From Rhodoferax mekongensis (GTDB taxonomy: Bacteria > Pseudomonadota > Gammaproteobacteria > Burkholderiales > Burkholderiaceae_C): DNA of 64,000 bases. The stretch is from the NCBI RefSeq assembly GCF_032191775.1, contig NZ_CP132507.1:3373001-3437000 (forward strand), read 5' to 3'. Position 1 is the stretch's first letter; every line of letters begins with the position of its first letter. Made by a program: the position numbers and the translations under genes. Positions 43,123-51,899 of this stretch are shown here, one piece after another. The notes beneath the pieces are model-generated. The model did not search any database, had not been told where the DNA came from, and saw nothing but the letters and a program-made list of their open reading frames with translations.

Positions 43123-44160
43123 TCAAAACAGGTCCACATCCATTTCGTCCACGACCTGTTCGACCAGCTTGCCCTCGGCTACCAGGGTCTGGTAGTTGCA
43201 GACCTGGTTGCGGCCGTGCTCCTTGGCGTAATAAACCGCCTTGTCGGCGCGCCCGAAGGCGCTGCTGGGTGTGTCGTTGGGCGAGAGAACTGACACACCC
43301 ATGCTCACGGTGATGGTGCCGACTTGCGGAAACACATAGGCCTGCACCCGTTCCCGGAAGCGCTCCAGGGCGCTTTCCGCATGCACTGCGCTTTCGCACC
43401 GCATAAGAATGACGAACTCTTCCCCGCCAAAACGGTACAACTGGTCGTGAAAACGGAAGTTGCTGCGCATCAGGCGCGCTACCAAAAGCAAAACCTCATC
43501 GCCAATCAGGTGGCCGAAGTTATCGTTCACGCGCTTGAAGTGGTCAATATCGAGCACCGCCAACCACACCCCGGCATCCGGGCTTTCATGCCGGCGCTCA
43601 GGCATGTTGGCGGGCAAGGTGTTGGACTGGTCCGCCGTGGCCTTGAAAAAAGCACCGTCAAACGTTTTGCGGTTCAGCAGCTCCGTCAGGGAATCCCGCT
43701 CGCCATAGTCCAGCAAGCCCAAGAGATTTTGATAAGCCAAGAGGATGCTTTGAAGCAAGTCGATATCTGCAGCCTGCAGCGGCTTGGGAGACGAGACCTC
43801 CAACATGATTTGCAGACTCTGTGCCTGCCCCACCGGCAACACCACATGCCCTAAGTCTTGGGGGTTGGCAGCTGCACGGCCAATCTCCAGGGCCCTTTGT
43901 CGGACAGGGAAGTCGGACACCTTGGGCAACAAACTCCAGTCTGACCACAATAAATCACGGGAAGGTTTTTCCTGACCCTGCTCCAGCGCGGAGAGCGAGA
44001 GGCAACGCCGGTCGTCACCTTCACCGACCACGCGAATAAGGTTGGCAGCCTGAAGGTTGACGCCGGAATTGGTGAGCACCAAGCGCACCAGCTCGGTATC
44101 CAACGCATCACGGTCTCGCAATCCCCCTAGGGCGGCAAGACTCTGCACCAAAGCATTCAT
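43123..44160 (-). CDS. Cytosolic diguanylate cyclase (GGEEF)
   Basis: A 345-residue protein without membrane helices. Residues about 1-155 look like a degenerate GAF-type sensor (LPVGQAQSLQIMLEV). The C-terminal GGDEF domain is intact with FGGEEF, and RFHD five residues before it is an I-site. Entry motif DSLTELLNRKTFD. It should synthesise c-di-GMP under control of an intracellular signal. It is convergent with bktB, with 25 bp between the stops. Confidence 0.93.
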   Translation of the reverse strand: MNALVQSLAALGGLRDRDALDTELVRLVLTNSGVNLQAANLIRVVGEGDDRRCLSLSALEQGQEKPSRDLLWSDWSLLPKVSDFPVRQRALEIGRAAANPQDLGHVVLPVGQAQSLQIMLEVSSPKPLQAADIDLLQSILLAYQNLLGLLDYGERDSLTELLNRKTFDGAFFKATADQSNTLPANMPERRHESPDAGVWLAVLDIDHFKRVNDNFGHLIGDEVLLLVARLMRSNFRFHDQLYRFGGEEFVILMRCESAVHAESALERFRERVQAYVFPQVGTITVSMGVSVLSPNDTPSSAFGRADKAVYYAKEHGRNQVCNYQTLVAEGKLVEQVVDEMDVDLF

Positions 44161-44297
44161 GGAATCTGTCTACCTTGTTCTTGTCATTTCCGGCTTCCAA
44201 CCGCCGATTGCGCCTTCACTTGACGCACCTCAAACCTGAAGGGACCGCGCAAACCTATGCTTCACGCTTGCTAAACGCCGCCATCTTAGACCACACC

Positions 44298-45521
44298 ATG
44301 ACTGATACCAAGCTCGATATGCATCTTTTGCCGCAAGAATCCAACGATTGGTTGCGCAAAAGCGGCCTGAGTGCATTGCAAATTGCCGGACGACGAGTGC
44401 TGCCTATCGTGCAGGGGGGTATGGGCATAGGCATTTCGGGGAATCGCCTGGCGGGCAGCGTGGCGGCGGCCGGCGGCGTAGGAACGCTCTCCAGCGTGGA
44501 CTTGCGGCGCCACCACCCTGACTTGATGGACCGAACCCGCGAGCTGGCGCCCGGCGAAGAAGCCAAGGCCGGTATCAATGCCGCCAACCTGGAAGCCATT
44601 GACCGCGAAATCAAAGCCGCCCGCGCCCGCACCAGTGGAAAAGGCCTGCTGGCCATCAACGTGATGCGGGCGGTCAGCGAGTACGCCGCCAACGTGACCC
44701 GCGCCCTGGAAGCCGGTATCGATGCCGTGGTGGTGGGTGCCGGCTTGCCGCTGGATTTACCGGACCTGGCCAAAGACCACCCCCAAGCAGCGCTGATCCC
44801 CATTCTCTCGGACGCACGCGGCGTGCAACTGCTGGTCAAAAAGTGGGAGCGCAAAAAGCGACTGCCGGATGCCATCGTCATCGAGCACCCGCGCCTGGCC
44901 GGTGGCCACTTGGGCGCTGCCAAGATCGCCGACCTGCAGGACACCCGGTTTGACTTTGAGAACGTGATTCCCCAAGTGCGGCAGTTTTTCAAGGATGCGG
45001 GCTACGAACAGCACATTCCGCTGATTGCCGCCGGCGGCATCCGCACCCATGAAGACATCGCCCGCCTGCAGGCCTTGGGGGCGGACGCAGTACAACTGGG
45101 TACCGCATTTGCCGTGACCGAGGAAAGCGACGCCCACGCGGAATTCAAGCGCGTGCTGGCCGAAGCACGCGAGGAAGACATGGTTGAGTTCACCAGCGTG
45201 GCCGGCCTGCCCGCCCGCGCGGTGGGCACGCCTTGGTTGCGCGCATACATGAAGATAGAGCCCAAGCTTCAGGCCGTGGCCCACGCCAAGAGCCGCTGCA
45301 CCAAAAGCTTTGATTGCCTGGGCCAGTGCGGCCTGCGCGATGGTTTGCCGGGCTGGGGCCAGTTCTGCATCGACAACCAGCTGGCCGCTGCGCTGCGTGG
45401 CGATGTGAAAAAAGGCCTGTTCTTCCGGGGTGCCGGCCGCTTGCCTTTTGGCGACCAGATTAAGACAGTGCGGGAACTGATGCAGCGCTTGCTGACACCG
45501 GACCTCGCGGTGGCAAGCTAA
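44298..45521 (+). CDS. FMN oxidoreductase, nitronate monooxygenase family
   Basis: A 407-residue TIM-barrel flavoprotein. The opening LPIVQGGMGIGISG, IAAGGIRTHEDIARLQALGADAVQLGTAF and VVVGAGLPLDLPDL match the 2-nitropropane dioxygenase/nitronate monooxygenase family. The C-terminal Cys-rich part (SRCTKSFDCLGQCGLRDGLP ... QFCI) marks the subgroup with possible enoyl-reductase-like roles. The ATG at 44298 fits the start of homologous proteins; an in-frame open region upstream to 44175 overlaps the promoter of the divergent cyclase. Confidence 0.88.
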   Translation: MTDTKLDMHLLPQESNDWLRKSGLSALQIAGRRVLPIVQGGMGIGISGNRLAGSVAAAGGVGTLSSVDLRRHHPDLMDRTRELAPGEEAKAGINAANLEAIDREIKAARARTSGKGLLAINVMRAVSEYAANVTRALEAGIDAVVVGAGLPLDLPDLAKDHPQAALIPILSDARGVQLLVKKWERKKRLPDAIVIEHPRLAGGHLGAAKIADLQDTRFDFENVIPQVRQFFKDAGYEQHIPLIAAGGIRTHEDIARLQALGADAVQLGTAFAVTEESDAHAEFKRVLAEAREEDMVEFTSVAGLPARAVGTPWLRAYMKIEPKLQAVAHAKSRCTKSFDCLGQCGLRDGLPGWGQFCIDNQLAAALRGDVKKGLFFRGAGRLPFGDQIKTVRELMQRLLTPDLAVAS

Positions 45522-47108
45522 TCATGTCAATCGGGGCAGTTCTCTGAACTCAGCAGTGGCCATGTGGCCGATGCGGAATCTACTGATCATTTTTTTCAAG
45601 GACTGGACCTGCTGGTCCAGATTCTTGGATGCTGCCGCATTCTCTTCAACCAACGCGGCGTTCTGCTGCGTCATCTGATCGAGTAGGGCGATGGCCTCAC
45701 CAACTTGACGAATGCCGGAGCGCTGTTCCCCGTTGGCACGAGTGACTTCGGTCACCGACTGATTGACCTGCTGTATGGACACCACCACCTTCGACACCGC
45801 TTCACCAGCCTGCGAGGCAACGGTGTTGCCTCGGTCCATTTTTTCCACATTGTCCTGAATAATGGATTTGATCTCGCGTGCGGCTTCCGCTGACCGTTGC
45901 GCAAGCTGCCGGACCTCCGCCGCAACCACTGCAAAACCGCGCCCTTGCTCCCCCGCACGGGCAGCTTCCACTGCTGCATTCAAAGCCAGGATATTGGTCT
46001 GAAACGCGATAGAGTCGATAGTTCCTATGATGTCCTGTATGCGTTGGGAGGATGCATGTATGACTCCCATGGTTTCGACCACTGAGTGCACGAGTTCGCC
46101 AACATCGCGCGCGGATTCGCTGACACGTGTCACCAAGCGGTTGGCGGCCTCGGTTGCTTCCGCTGTCTGGGATATGCTTCCGGTCATTTCTTCCATGGTC
46201 GCCGCCGTCTGCTCCAATGAGCTGGCTTGTGATTCCGTACGGGCACTCAGATCCAAGTTGGCTGCCGCAATCTGTTGGGACGCAACAGCGACCGAGCCCG
46301 CACTCTGTTGGATACGCATCATCACGTGCATCAGAAATTCCTTCATGGAATTCAATGCCACCAGCATGTCGGTCAGTTCGTTCTTGCCATGCGCGGTGAA
46401 TTCCACATCCAGGTTTCCCTTGCCGATTTCACCCGCGACATTCATCGCCACTTTTAGAGGCTGAATGATGGACCTGATGAGGGTGAACGCACAAAATCCG
46501 CCTACTAGGATGGCCAACGCCCCGACCACCAGACTCCATATGATGTGGATCCGGTTGCCCTCAATGACGTGATGCGCACGCTCGTGGGCCTGCACCTTCT
46601 GAATCTCCAGCATTTTCTGAATCGGCTCGCGCAGCGAGTCAATGGCAGGCAGCACTTTCTCCCGCAACAATGCTTGGGCCTGCGTGAGTTCGCCCGCTTG
46701 CAACGCAGCACCGGCTGCTGTGAACGCAGAGACGAACTCTTGCCGCCGGGATTTTATTTCCCCATAAACGGCCAACTCCTGCTGTCCACTTAGCAGAGGC
46801 TCCAGTTCGGCAAACAGTCCGTCAATGATTTTCTTAGTCCCTCCGATTCGCTCTCGGATCTGGGCTTGACGGTCAGGCTCCACCATGAAGAGTTCCACCG
46901 TGTTGCGGGCATTGTGCTTGGTTGCACTGTCAATGGCTGCAGCCAGTTCGAACTTCCCGTAATCCTGCTCGACTACTGCGACCACGCTTTCCCCGGTACT
47001 GCGTGAGTTGGTGTAATTGAAGGCGAGAATAAAAGCAGTGGCAAAAATCAAAATGCCATGCGAGAAAAACAAGCGTCCGCGAACGCTCACATTGTCCAAA
47101 AGCTTCAT
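45522..47108 (-). CDS. Methyl-accepting chemotaxis protein
   Basis: A 528-residue chemoreceptor. A membrane helix (about 12-32), a periplasmic four-helix-bundle ligand domain (about 35-190), a second helix (IIWSLVVGALAILVGGFCAF), HAMP, then the signalling domain with the conserved hairpin tip IAFQTNILALNAAVEAARAG. There is no C-terminal CheR-docking pentapeptide. The ligand is unknown. Its stop codon is directly adjacent (zero bases) to the stop of the convergent FMN oxidoreductase. No che genes are nearby. Confidence 0.95.
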   Translation of the reverse strand: MKLLDNVSVRGRLFFSHGILIFATAFILAFNYTNSRSTGESVVAVVEQDYGKFELAAAIDSATKHNARNTVELFMVEPDRQAQIRERIGGTKKIIDGLFAELEPLLSGQQELAVYGEIKSRRQEFVSAFTAAGAALQAGELTQAQALLREKVLPAIDSLREPIQKMLEIQKVQAHERAHHVIEGNRIHIIWSLVVGALAILVGGFCAFTLIRSIIQPLKVAMNVAGEIGKGNLDVEFTAHGKNELTDMLVALNSMKEFLMHVMMRIQQSAGSVAVASQQIAAANLDLSARTESQASSLEQTAATMEEMTGSISQTAEATEAANRLVTRVSESARDVGELVHSVVETMGVIHASSQRIQDIIGTIDSIAFQTNILALNAAVEAARAGEQGRGFAVVAAEVRQLAQRSAEAAREIKSIIQDNVEKMDRGNTVASQAGEAVSKVVVSIQQVNQSVTEVTRANGEQRSGIRQVGEAIALLDQMTQQNAALVEENAAASKNLDQQVQSLKKMISRFRIGHMATAEFRELPRLT

Positions 47109-47183
47109 GGTGACCTTCCCTGGTGAACCTGCAAACTATGGTGTTTGCTTCGTTCAAGTTGAAAAGCGGCTTGGCCCTTTACT

Positions 47184-47918
47184 TTACTCCTGAAAGCCGC
47201 CCGAACGCAAAGTCAACACCAAAGTGTCTCGATAGGCTCCGTTTTCCAAGGGCTGGATGGGCGTGGATTCATGAATAACCCGCGCATCATCCAAAAGTAG
47301 CAGGGACCACGGTTCGCTTAAAGTGAAGCGCTGCCCGTTGGGCCCGTCCGCTTCAAAAACCCGGGTTTCGCCGCCCTTGAGCCCTTTGCGTGCCACCAGA
47401 AAAACCGCCACCAAGTCAACGCCATCCCGGTGGGCGCCCTCCGGCGTGGGTCGACCTATACCGTCTGTCGTATCAATACGGAACTGATGCGCCTCGGTGT
47501 ACCAAGTGTGCTGCCCCTTCAAATCATCGGCCACCCGGCCCAGCCACGCCAGGAGTTGCTGCCAGCCCGCTTGCGAGGTCACGCGCCTGTCCATGGGCTC
47601 AAAGTGACGCTGCATGCCACCGTGCAGCGCGTTGTACTCCAGCGGTTGCCAATGGGGACGATGTGCGACCTGGGAAACACCGCTCTCTTGAATAACGAAA
47701 CAGGAATGGCGACGGCGGCGGTAGCGGCCACCATCTTTCAAATAGTTGTCCGGCGGCAGGTCATTCCACCCGTCGCACCAGCCCAACATGGTGTCCAACG
47801 GCACGCCGGACAGCCCTGCCACTTGGGACGCCCCGACGACCGCGTAGCCCTGACGGAACAGCGTGGCGCCCAGGTCGGCTGGGCGGGCAATCAGAGGGGG
47901 CTGGAGGGAAATGGTCAT
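47184..47918 (-). CDS. 2-oxoglutarate-Fe(II) dioxygenase family protein
   Basis: A 244-residue protein of the 2OG-Fe_Oxy_2 group (PF10014), which includes free amino-acid hydroxylases such as isoleucine dioxygenase. The iron triad appears as HRDGVD (His and Asp) and the distal His in VIHEST, with the 2-oxoglutarate-binding Arg in AYRDTLVLTLR. The substrate is probably an amino acid or a small metabolite, which is inference. It lies alone between the chemoreceptor and hemerythrin genes. Confidence 0.85.
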   Translation of the reverse strand: MTISLQPPLIARPADLGATLFRQGYAVVGASQVAGLSGVPLDTMLGWCDGWNDLPPDNYLKDGGRYRRRRHSCFVIQESGVSQVAHRPHWQPLEYNALHGGMQRHFEPMDRRVTSQAGWQQLLAWLGRVADDLKGQHTWYTEAHQFRIDTTDGIGRPTPEGAHRDGVDLVAVFLVARKGLKGGETRVFEADGPNGQRFTLSEPWSLLLLDDARVIHESTPIQPLENGAYRDTLVLTLRSGGFQE

Positions 47919-48018
47919 AGCGCCGGATTATCAACCGCACTCTTCTTTCGATGCCTGATGTGGGTCAATACGCCCGAAACCGTCTGCCCCTAAGCTGGGC
48001 CGGATCAAGGAGAAAACG

Positions 48019-48525
48019 ATGACCGAAACCCTCAATGCCCCCGCCACCCTTGCCTGGAGCGACGCTCTGGTGCTCGACATGCCCGTGATGGACGAGGTGC
48101 ACCAGGAGTTTGTGGCCCTGCTGGAGCGCGTGGTGCTGGCGGAGGACGACATGCTCATGCCCCTGTGGTCGGAGTTGATCACCCACACCCAGGAGCATTT
48201 CGACCGCGAAGACCAATGGATGCGCGCCACCGGTTTCGCGGCCGGCAACTGCCATGCCACCCAGCACAAAGTGGTGCTACAGGTGCTGCGCGAGGGGGAA
48301 GCCCGCGGCCACGGCGGCGACCTGGCTGTGGTGCGGCAGATGGCCGACGAACTGGGCATCTGGTTTCCCCAGCATGCGCAAAGCATGGATGCGTCCCTGG
48401 CATTGCACTTGCGTTCGGCAGGTTACGACCCGGCTACCGGAGCGCTCGCCCAACCGGACCGTTTGCCGCAAACGGAGATTCATGGCTGCGGCGGCGTCAC
48501 CTGCTCGGACACAGTCACCGCCTGA
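48019..48525 (+). CDS. Bacteriohemerythrin-like oxygen-binding protein
   Basis: A 168-residue single-domain hemerythrin. The di-iron ligands are visible in order: DEVHQEF, HTQEHFDRE, HATQHKVVL and WFPQHAQSMD. It begins TLAWSDALVLDMPVMDEVHQ, as in bacteriohemerythrins, which bind oxygen reversibly for storage, sensing or delivery. The C-terminal tail EIHGCGGVTCSD carries two cysteines not needed for iron binding and may respond to redox or metal. AAGGAGAAAACG is the ribosome binding site. It is 13 bp upstream of the yitT-like gene. Confidence 0.92.
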   Translation: MTETLNAPATLAWSDALVLDMPVMDEVHQEFVALLERVVLAEDDMLMPLWSELITHTQEHFDREDQWMRATGFAAGNCHATQHKVVLQVLREGEARGHGGDLAVVRQMADELGIWFPQHAQSMDASLALHLRSAGYDPATGALAQPDRLPQTEIHGCGGVTCSDTVTA

Positions 48526-48538
48526 ATACACTCGCCTG

Positions 48539-49150
48539 ATGCCCGAATCCTCTCCTGCCCTGCGCCACCGTCCTTCCGAAGACCTGCAAGCCCTGCTCAC
48601 TGGCACCATTTTTGTGGCGCTGGGGGTCTTGATGTTCAAGCAGGTGGGCTTGCTAACTGGTGGCACGGCAGGGGTGGCCTTCTGGCTGCACTACGCCACT
48701 GGCTGGAATTTCGGGCTGATTTTCTTTGCCATCAACCTGCCGTTTTACGCCCTGGCCTACCAGCGCATGGGGCGGGTATTCACCGTGAAAACCTTCATGG
48801 CGGTGGCGCTTCTAGCCGTGTTCACCAACCTGTTGCCGCAATGGATGGGCTTTGAATACCTGCACCCTGCAGCCACCGCCATCATTGGCGGCCTGCTCAT
48901 GGGCACGGGCATGTTGATCTTGTTCAGGCACAAAGCCAGCCTGGGTGGGTTCAATGTGCTGGTGCTGTACCTGCAAGAAAAGCGCGGCTGGCGTGCCGGG
49001 CGCATTCAGATGGCGCTGGACTGCACCATCGTGCTGCTGGCCTTCGGCGTGACCGATTGGCAGCATGTGCTGTGGAGTGTGCTGGGCGCCATCACCCTGA
49101 ACCAGACTTTGGCGACCAACCACCGTGCCGGCCGCTACATGGCGCACTGA
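48539..49150 (+). CDS. YitT family membrane protein (second copy)
   Basis: A 203-residue membrane protein, paralogous to the one at 7009-7683. Both share FKQ/GQ-x-GLLTGGTAG, INLPFY, GR-x-FTVKTF, RASLGG/KASLGG and RGWRAG-x-x-QM-x-x-DCTIVLLA in the same order. It has about six membrane helices and a shorter N-terminus. The substrate is unknown. The start at 48539 is 13 bp after the hemerythrin stop, so the two are probably co-transcribed. Confidence 0.88.
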   Translation: MPESSPALRHRPSEDLQALLTGTIFVALGVLMFKQVGLLTGGTAGVAFWLHYATGWNFGLIFFAINLPFYALAYQRMGRVFTVKTFMAVALLAVFTNLLPQWMGFEYLHPAATAIIGGLLMGTGMLILFRHKASLGGFNVLVLYLQEKRGWRAGRIQMALDCTIVLLAFGVTDWQHVLWSVLGAITLNQTLATNHRAGRYMAH

Positions 49151-49200
49151 GCGCACACTCAGGGCGCCGGCAACCCTGCCGCATACCACCGGAGGCCCGC

Positions 49201-49785
49201 ATGCCCACCACAAACACCACGCCTACTGGCTCAACTCCAGTGGTGGATCAACACCAGCTCGGCCTGCTTCGTGAACACCGGCGCAAACACCGCCACAAGC
49301 ACCCGCCAAAAGTCACCGCCGCGCCAGAGCACTTTGACCTGCCACCGCCCACCCGCGGGCAGCGCATGGCTGACGTGGTGGCGCGCACCGTGGGGTCGTG
49401 GCGTTTCATCCTGATCCAGAGTGGTCTGATCGTGGTGTGGATTACCGGCAATGTACTAACCGGGTCGCACGCCTGGGACCCCTACCCCTTCATCCTGCTG
49501 AACCTGCTACTGTCTTTCCAGGCGGCCTACACGGCGCCGGCCATCATGATGAGCCAGAACCGCCAGTCCGAGCTGGACCGCAAACATGCCGAAAGCGACT
49601 ACGAGGTCAACGTCAAGGCAGAGCTAGAGATTGAGCTGCTGCACGAGAAAATCGATCTGCTCAAAGACAAGGAGCTTTTGCTGCTGACCCAAGCGGTCAA
49701 AGAGCTGTCGAGCCAGCTCGCCGAACTGCGCAGCCAAAATGCGATACCACCGCACGCCGCAGCGCATCCACACATTACGACTTAA
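49201..49785 (+). CDS. DUF1003 domain membrane protein
   Basis: A 194-residue protein. A His/Lys-rich N-terminus (REHRRKHRHKHPPK) is followed by the DUF1003 core with two membrane helices (WRFILIQSGLIVVWITGNV and YPFILLNLLLSFQAAYTAPA), then MMSQNRQSELDRKHAESDYE and a coiled coil (ELEIELLHEKIDLLKDKELL). Function is unknown. CCGGAGGCCCGC before the ATG supports the start. The His-rich tail could bind metal. Confidence 0.9.
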   Translation: MPTTNTTPTGSTPVVDQHQLGLLREHRRKHRHKHPPKVTAAPEHFDLPPPTRGQRMADVVARTVGSWRFILIQSGLIVVWITGNVLTGSHAWDPYPFILLNLLLSFQAAYTAPAIMMSQNRQSELDRKHAESDYEVNVKAELEIELLHEKIDLLKDKELLLLTQAVKELSSQLAELRSQNAIPPHAAAHPHITT

Positions 49786-49883
49786 CAACTCCAGCCCGGG
49801 CTTGTCACCTAGGCTACCAAGCTAAGCACGGTACGGCGCTACCATCCGCGACCATTGTTGACCCCCTTCCCACCGGAGCCCCT

Positions 49884-50930
49884 ATGTCCCAAGCCCTGTC
49901 TACCCTGATCAACCACCAGATCCGCCTGGCCGCGCGCCCCGTGGGGATGCCCAAAGCCAGCGACTGGAGCCACACCGCCGAGCCGGTAGCTGAGCCCGCT
50001 GAGGGCGGCGTAACGCTCAAGACCCTGGCGCTGAGCCTGGACCCCGCCATGCGCGGCTGGATGAACGAAGGCAAGAGCTATATCCCGCCGGTGGGCATTG
50101 GCGAAGTCATGCGCGCTGGTGGCGTGGGCGTGGTGGTGGCCAGCAAGAGCGACAAATACGCGGTGGGCGATTACGTGAGCGCAGGCTTTGGCGTGCAGGA
50201 ATACATCACCCTGGCTGCAGCTGATTTCAAACGCGCGGGCTTGGTCAAGATCGACCTGCGTGCTGGCAGCCTGACCCAGTGGCTCAATGTGCTGGGCATG
50301 CCCGGCATGACCGGCTACTTTGGCCTGATGGATGTGGGCATGCCCAAGGCGGGTGAGACTGTGGTCATCTCCGGCGCCGCTGGTGCCGTGGGCCAGACCG
50401 TAGGCCAGGTCGCCAAGATCAAGGGCTGCCGCGTGGTCGGCATTGCGGGCGGCCCCGCCAAGTGCGAGTGGGTGGTCAAGGAACTGGGCTTTGATGCTTG
50501 CATCGACTACAAGGCCGGTCCCGGCGCGGTGCGTGCGGGACTGAAGGAACATTGCCCCGGCGGCGTCGACATTTACTTCGACAACGTGGGCGGCGAGATC
50601 CTGGACGACGTGCTAGCCCGCATCAACCGCAAGGCGCGCATCATTATTTGCGGTGCCATCAGCCAGTACAACAACACAACAGCCGTGCAAGGCCCCAAGA
50701 ACTACCTGAGCCTGCTGGTGAACCGCGCGCGCATGGAAGGCATTGTGGTGTTCGACTACGCCGACCGCTACCACCTTGCCGTGGCTGAAATGGCCGGCTA
50801 CCTGAAAGACGGTCGCATGAAGAGCAAGGAGGACGTGGTGGTGGGCCTTCAGACCTTCCCCGAGACGCTGCTCAAGCTCTTCAACGGAGAAAACTTCGGC
50901 AAGCTGGTGCTGGAAGTCGCCCAGGGCTGA
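49884..50930 (+). CDS. NADP-dependent MDR-family reductase (CurA/PTGR-like)
   Basis: A 348-residue zinc-free medium-chain reductase. It shows LDPAMRGWM, the NADPH-binding stretch ISGAAGAVGQTVGQVAKIKG, GIAGGPAKCEWVVKELGFDA and DIYFDNVGGEILD. This is the pattern of curcumin reductase CurA and leukotriene B4 12-hydroxydehydrogenase/prostaglandin reductase proteins, which reduce alpha,beta-unsaturated ketones or aldehydes with NADPH. CCGGAGCCCCT provides the ribosome binding site. It stands alone. Confidence 0.93.
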   Translation: MSQALSTLINHQIRLAARPVGMPKASDWSHTAEPVAEPAEGGVTLKTLALSLDPAMRGWMNEGKSYIPPVGIGEVMRAGGVGVVVASKSDKYAVGDYVSAGFGVQEYITLAAADFKRAGLVKIDLRAGSLTQWLNVLGMPGMTGYFGLMDVGMPKAGETVVISGAAGAVGQTVGQVAKIKGCRVVGIAGGPAKCEWVVKELGFDACIDYKAGPGAVRAGLKEHCPGGVDIYFDNVGGEILDDVLARINRKARIIICGAISQYNNTTAVQGPKNYLSLLVNRARMEGIVVFDYADRYHLAVAEMAGYLKDGRMKSKEDVVVGLQTFPETLLKLFNGENFGKLVLEVAQG

Positions 50931-51015
50931 TCAGCAAACACAGCGACTGGCCCTGCAATATCCGACCCGGGCCAGCACACTTCGAAGTGATAGCTTGGCT
51001 GACAATAGGGCCTTC

Positions 51016-51822
51016 ATGCAAGCCATCGCACTCCTGACGCAACACAGCAAACAAAGCGCCGTAGAAGGCCCGCTTCAAGAAGCGGGTTTTTCTGTGTCCA
51101 CGATTAGCGGTTTTGACACCGACAGTCTGGGCACCTTCACCGGCACCGTGGCTCGCAAAGGCACCCAGGTGGATGCAGCAGCCACCAAGGCCAAACTGGC
51201 TGCTGAACTCAGTGGATGGCGATTCGGGCTGGGCAGTGAGGGCAGCTTTGGCCCGGACCCCTATACCGGGATGATTGCTTGGGGGCGTGAAGTGCTTGCT
51301 TTTTGGGATGACACCGCCCAGCGCCTGATCTGTGCTGCGGTACAAGGCCCTGAAACCAATTACCGACAGACCACCGTGCAGGACTGGAAGGACGCCGCCG
51401 ATTTTGCGAGCGCTATCGGCTTTCCAGCCCATGGCCTGATCGTCGGGAAACCGGGGGAGTCGGTTTTCGACAAGGACTGCAAGGACTTGACCGCCTTGGA
51501 AGTTCAAGTGCAACTGGCTTTACAGAGCGGGCCGGTTGAGCTGGAGACTGATATGCGAGCGCACCGGAACCCCACCCGGATGCGCATGATCCGTCGGTGC
51601 GCAGAACTGCTATCGCAACGCCTTCGCAGCAACTGCCCTGATTGTGCAAGCTACGGCTTTGGCGAAGAGTCGCCCATAGCTGGAGCGCCCTGTGAATCCT
51701 GTGGGTTGCCGACCCACGCGATCATGGCCAAAAACATTCGCTGTGATGCGTGCGGCCATTCACAACGTGTGGATTTGGTGCAAAGCGTGCCCGCCTCACG
51801 ATGCAACTACTGCAACCCCTAG
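51016..51822 (+). CDS. DUF6671-type conserved protein
   Basis: A 268-residue protein. The N-terminal layout (LLTQHSKQSAVEGPLQEAGF, then TDSLGTFTGTVAR and GSEGSFGPDP) fits, from memory, the family now labelled DUF6671. The last 60 residues hold three CxxC pairs (CPDC, CESC, CDAC) and a final CNYC, which should bind zinc as ribbons. Function is unknown. I chose the ATG at 51016 to match the start of the conserved part. Hairpin repeat R7 begins 15 bp after its stop. Confidence 0.75.
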   Translation: MQAIALLTQHSKQSAVEGPLQEAGFSVSTISGFDTDSLGTFTGTVARKGTQVDAAATKAKLAAELSGWRFGLGSEGSFGPDPYTGMIAWGREVLAFWDDTAQRLICAAVQGPETNYRQTTVQDWKDAADFASAIGFPAHGLIVGKPGESVFDKDCKDLTALEVQVQLALQSGPVELETDMRAHRNPTRMRMIRRCAELLSQRLRSNCPDCASYGFGEESPIAGAPCESCGLPTHAIMAKNIRCDACGHSQRVDLVQSVPASRCNYCNP

Positions 51823-51837
51823 AAAATCATCAAAATC

Positions 51838-51894
51838 GCTATGGTTTTTATAGCTGCTCGCGCAGACTGAACGGGCGCTGTATGCCTAAAATGC
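51838..51894 (+). repeat. Hairpin repeat, copy R7
   Basis: GCTATGGTTTTTATAGCTGC, TCGCGCAGACT and GGGCGCTG match the family. It ends only six bases before the ATG of the pilin-like gene and contains an in-frame upstream ATG at 51882, so it makes up that gene's leader. Confidence 0.7.
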
Positions 51895-51899
51895 GCTGC

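Noticed and set aside
43118-43133. CCTGT...ACAGG hairpin between bktB and the cyclase gene as a terminator
   Set aside because: The stem is five or six base pairs, overlaps a stop codon and has no T-tract on either strand.
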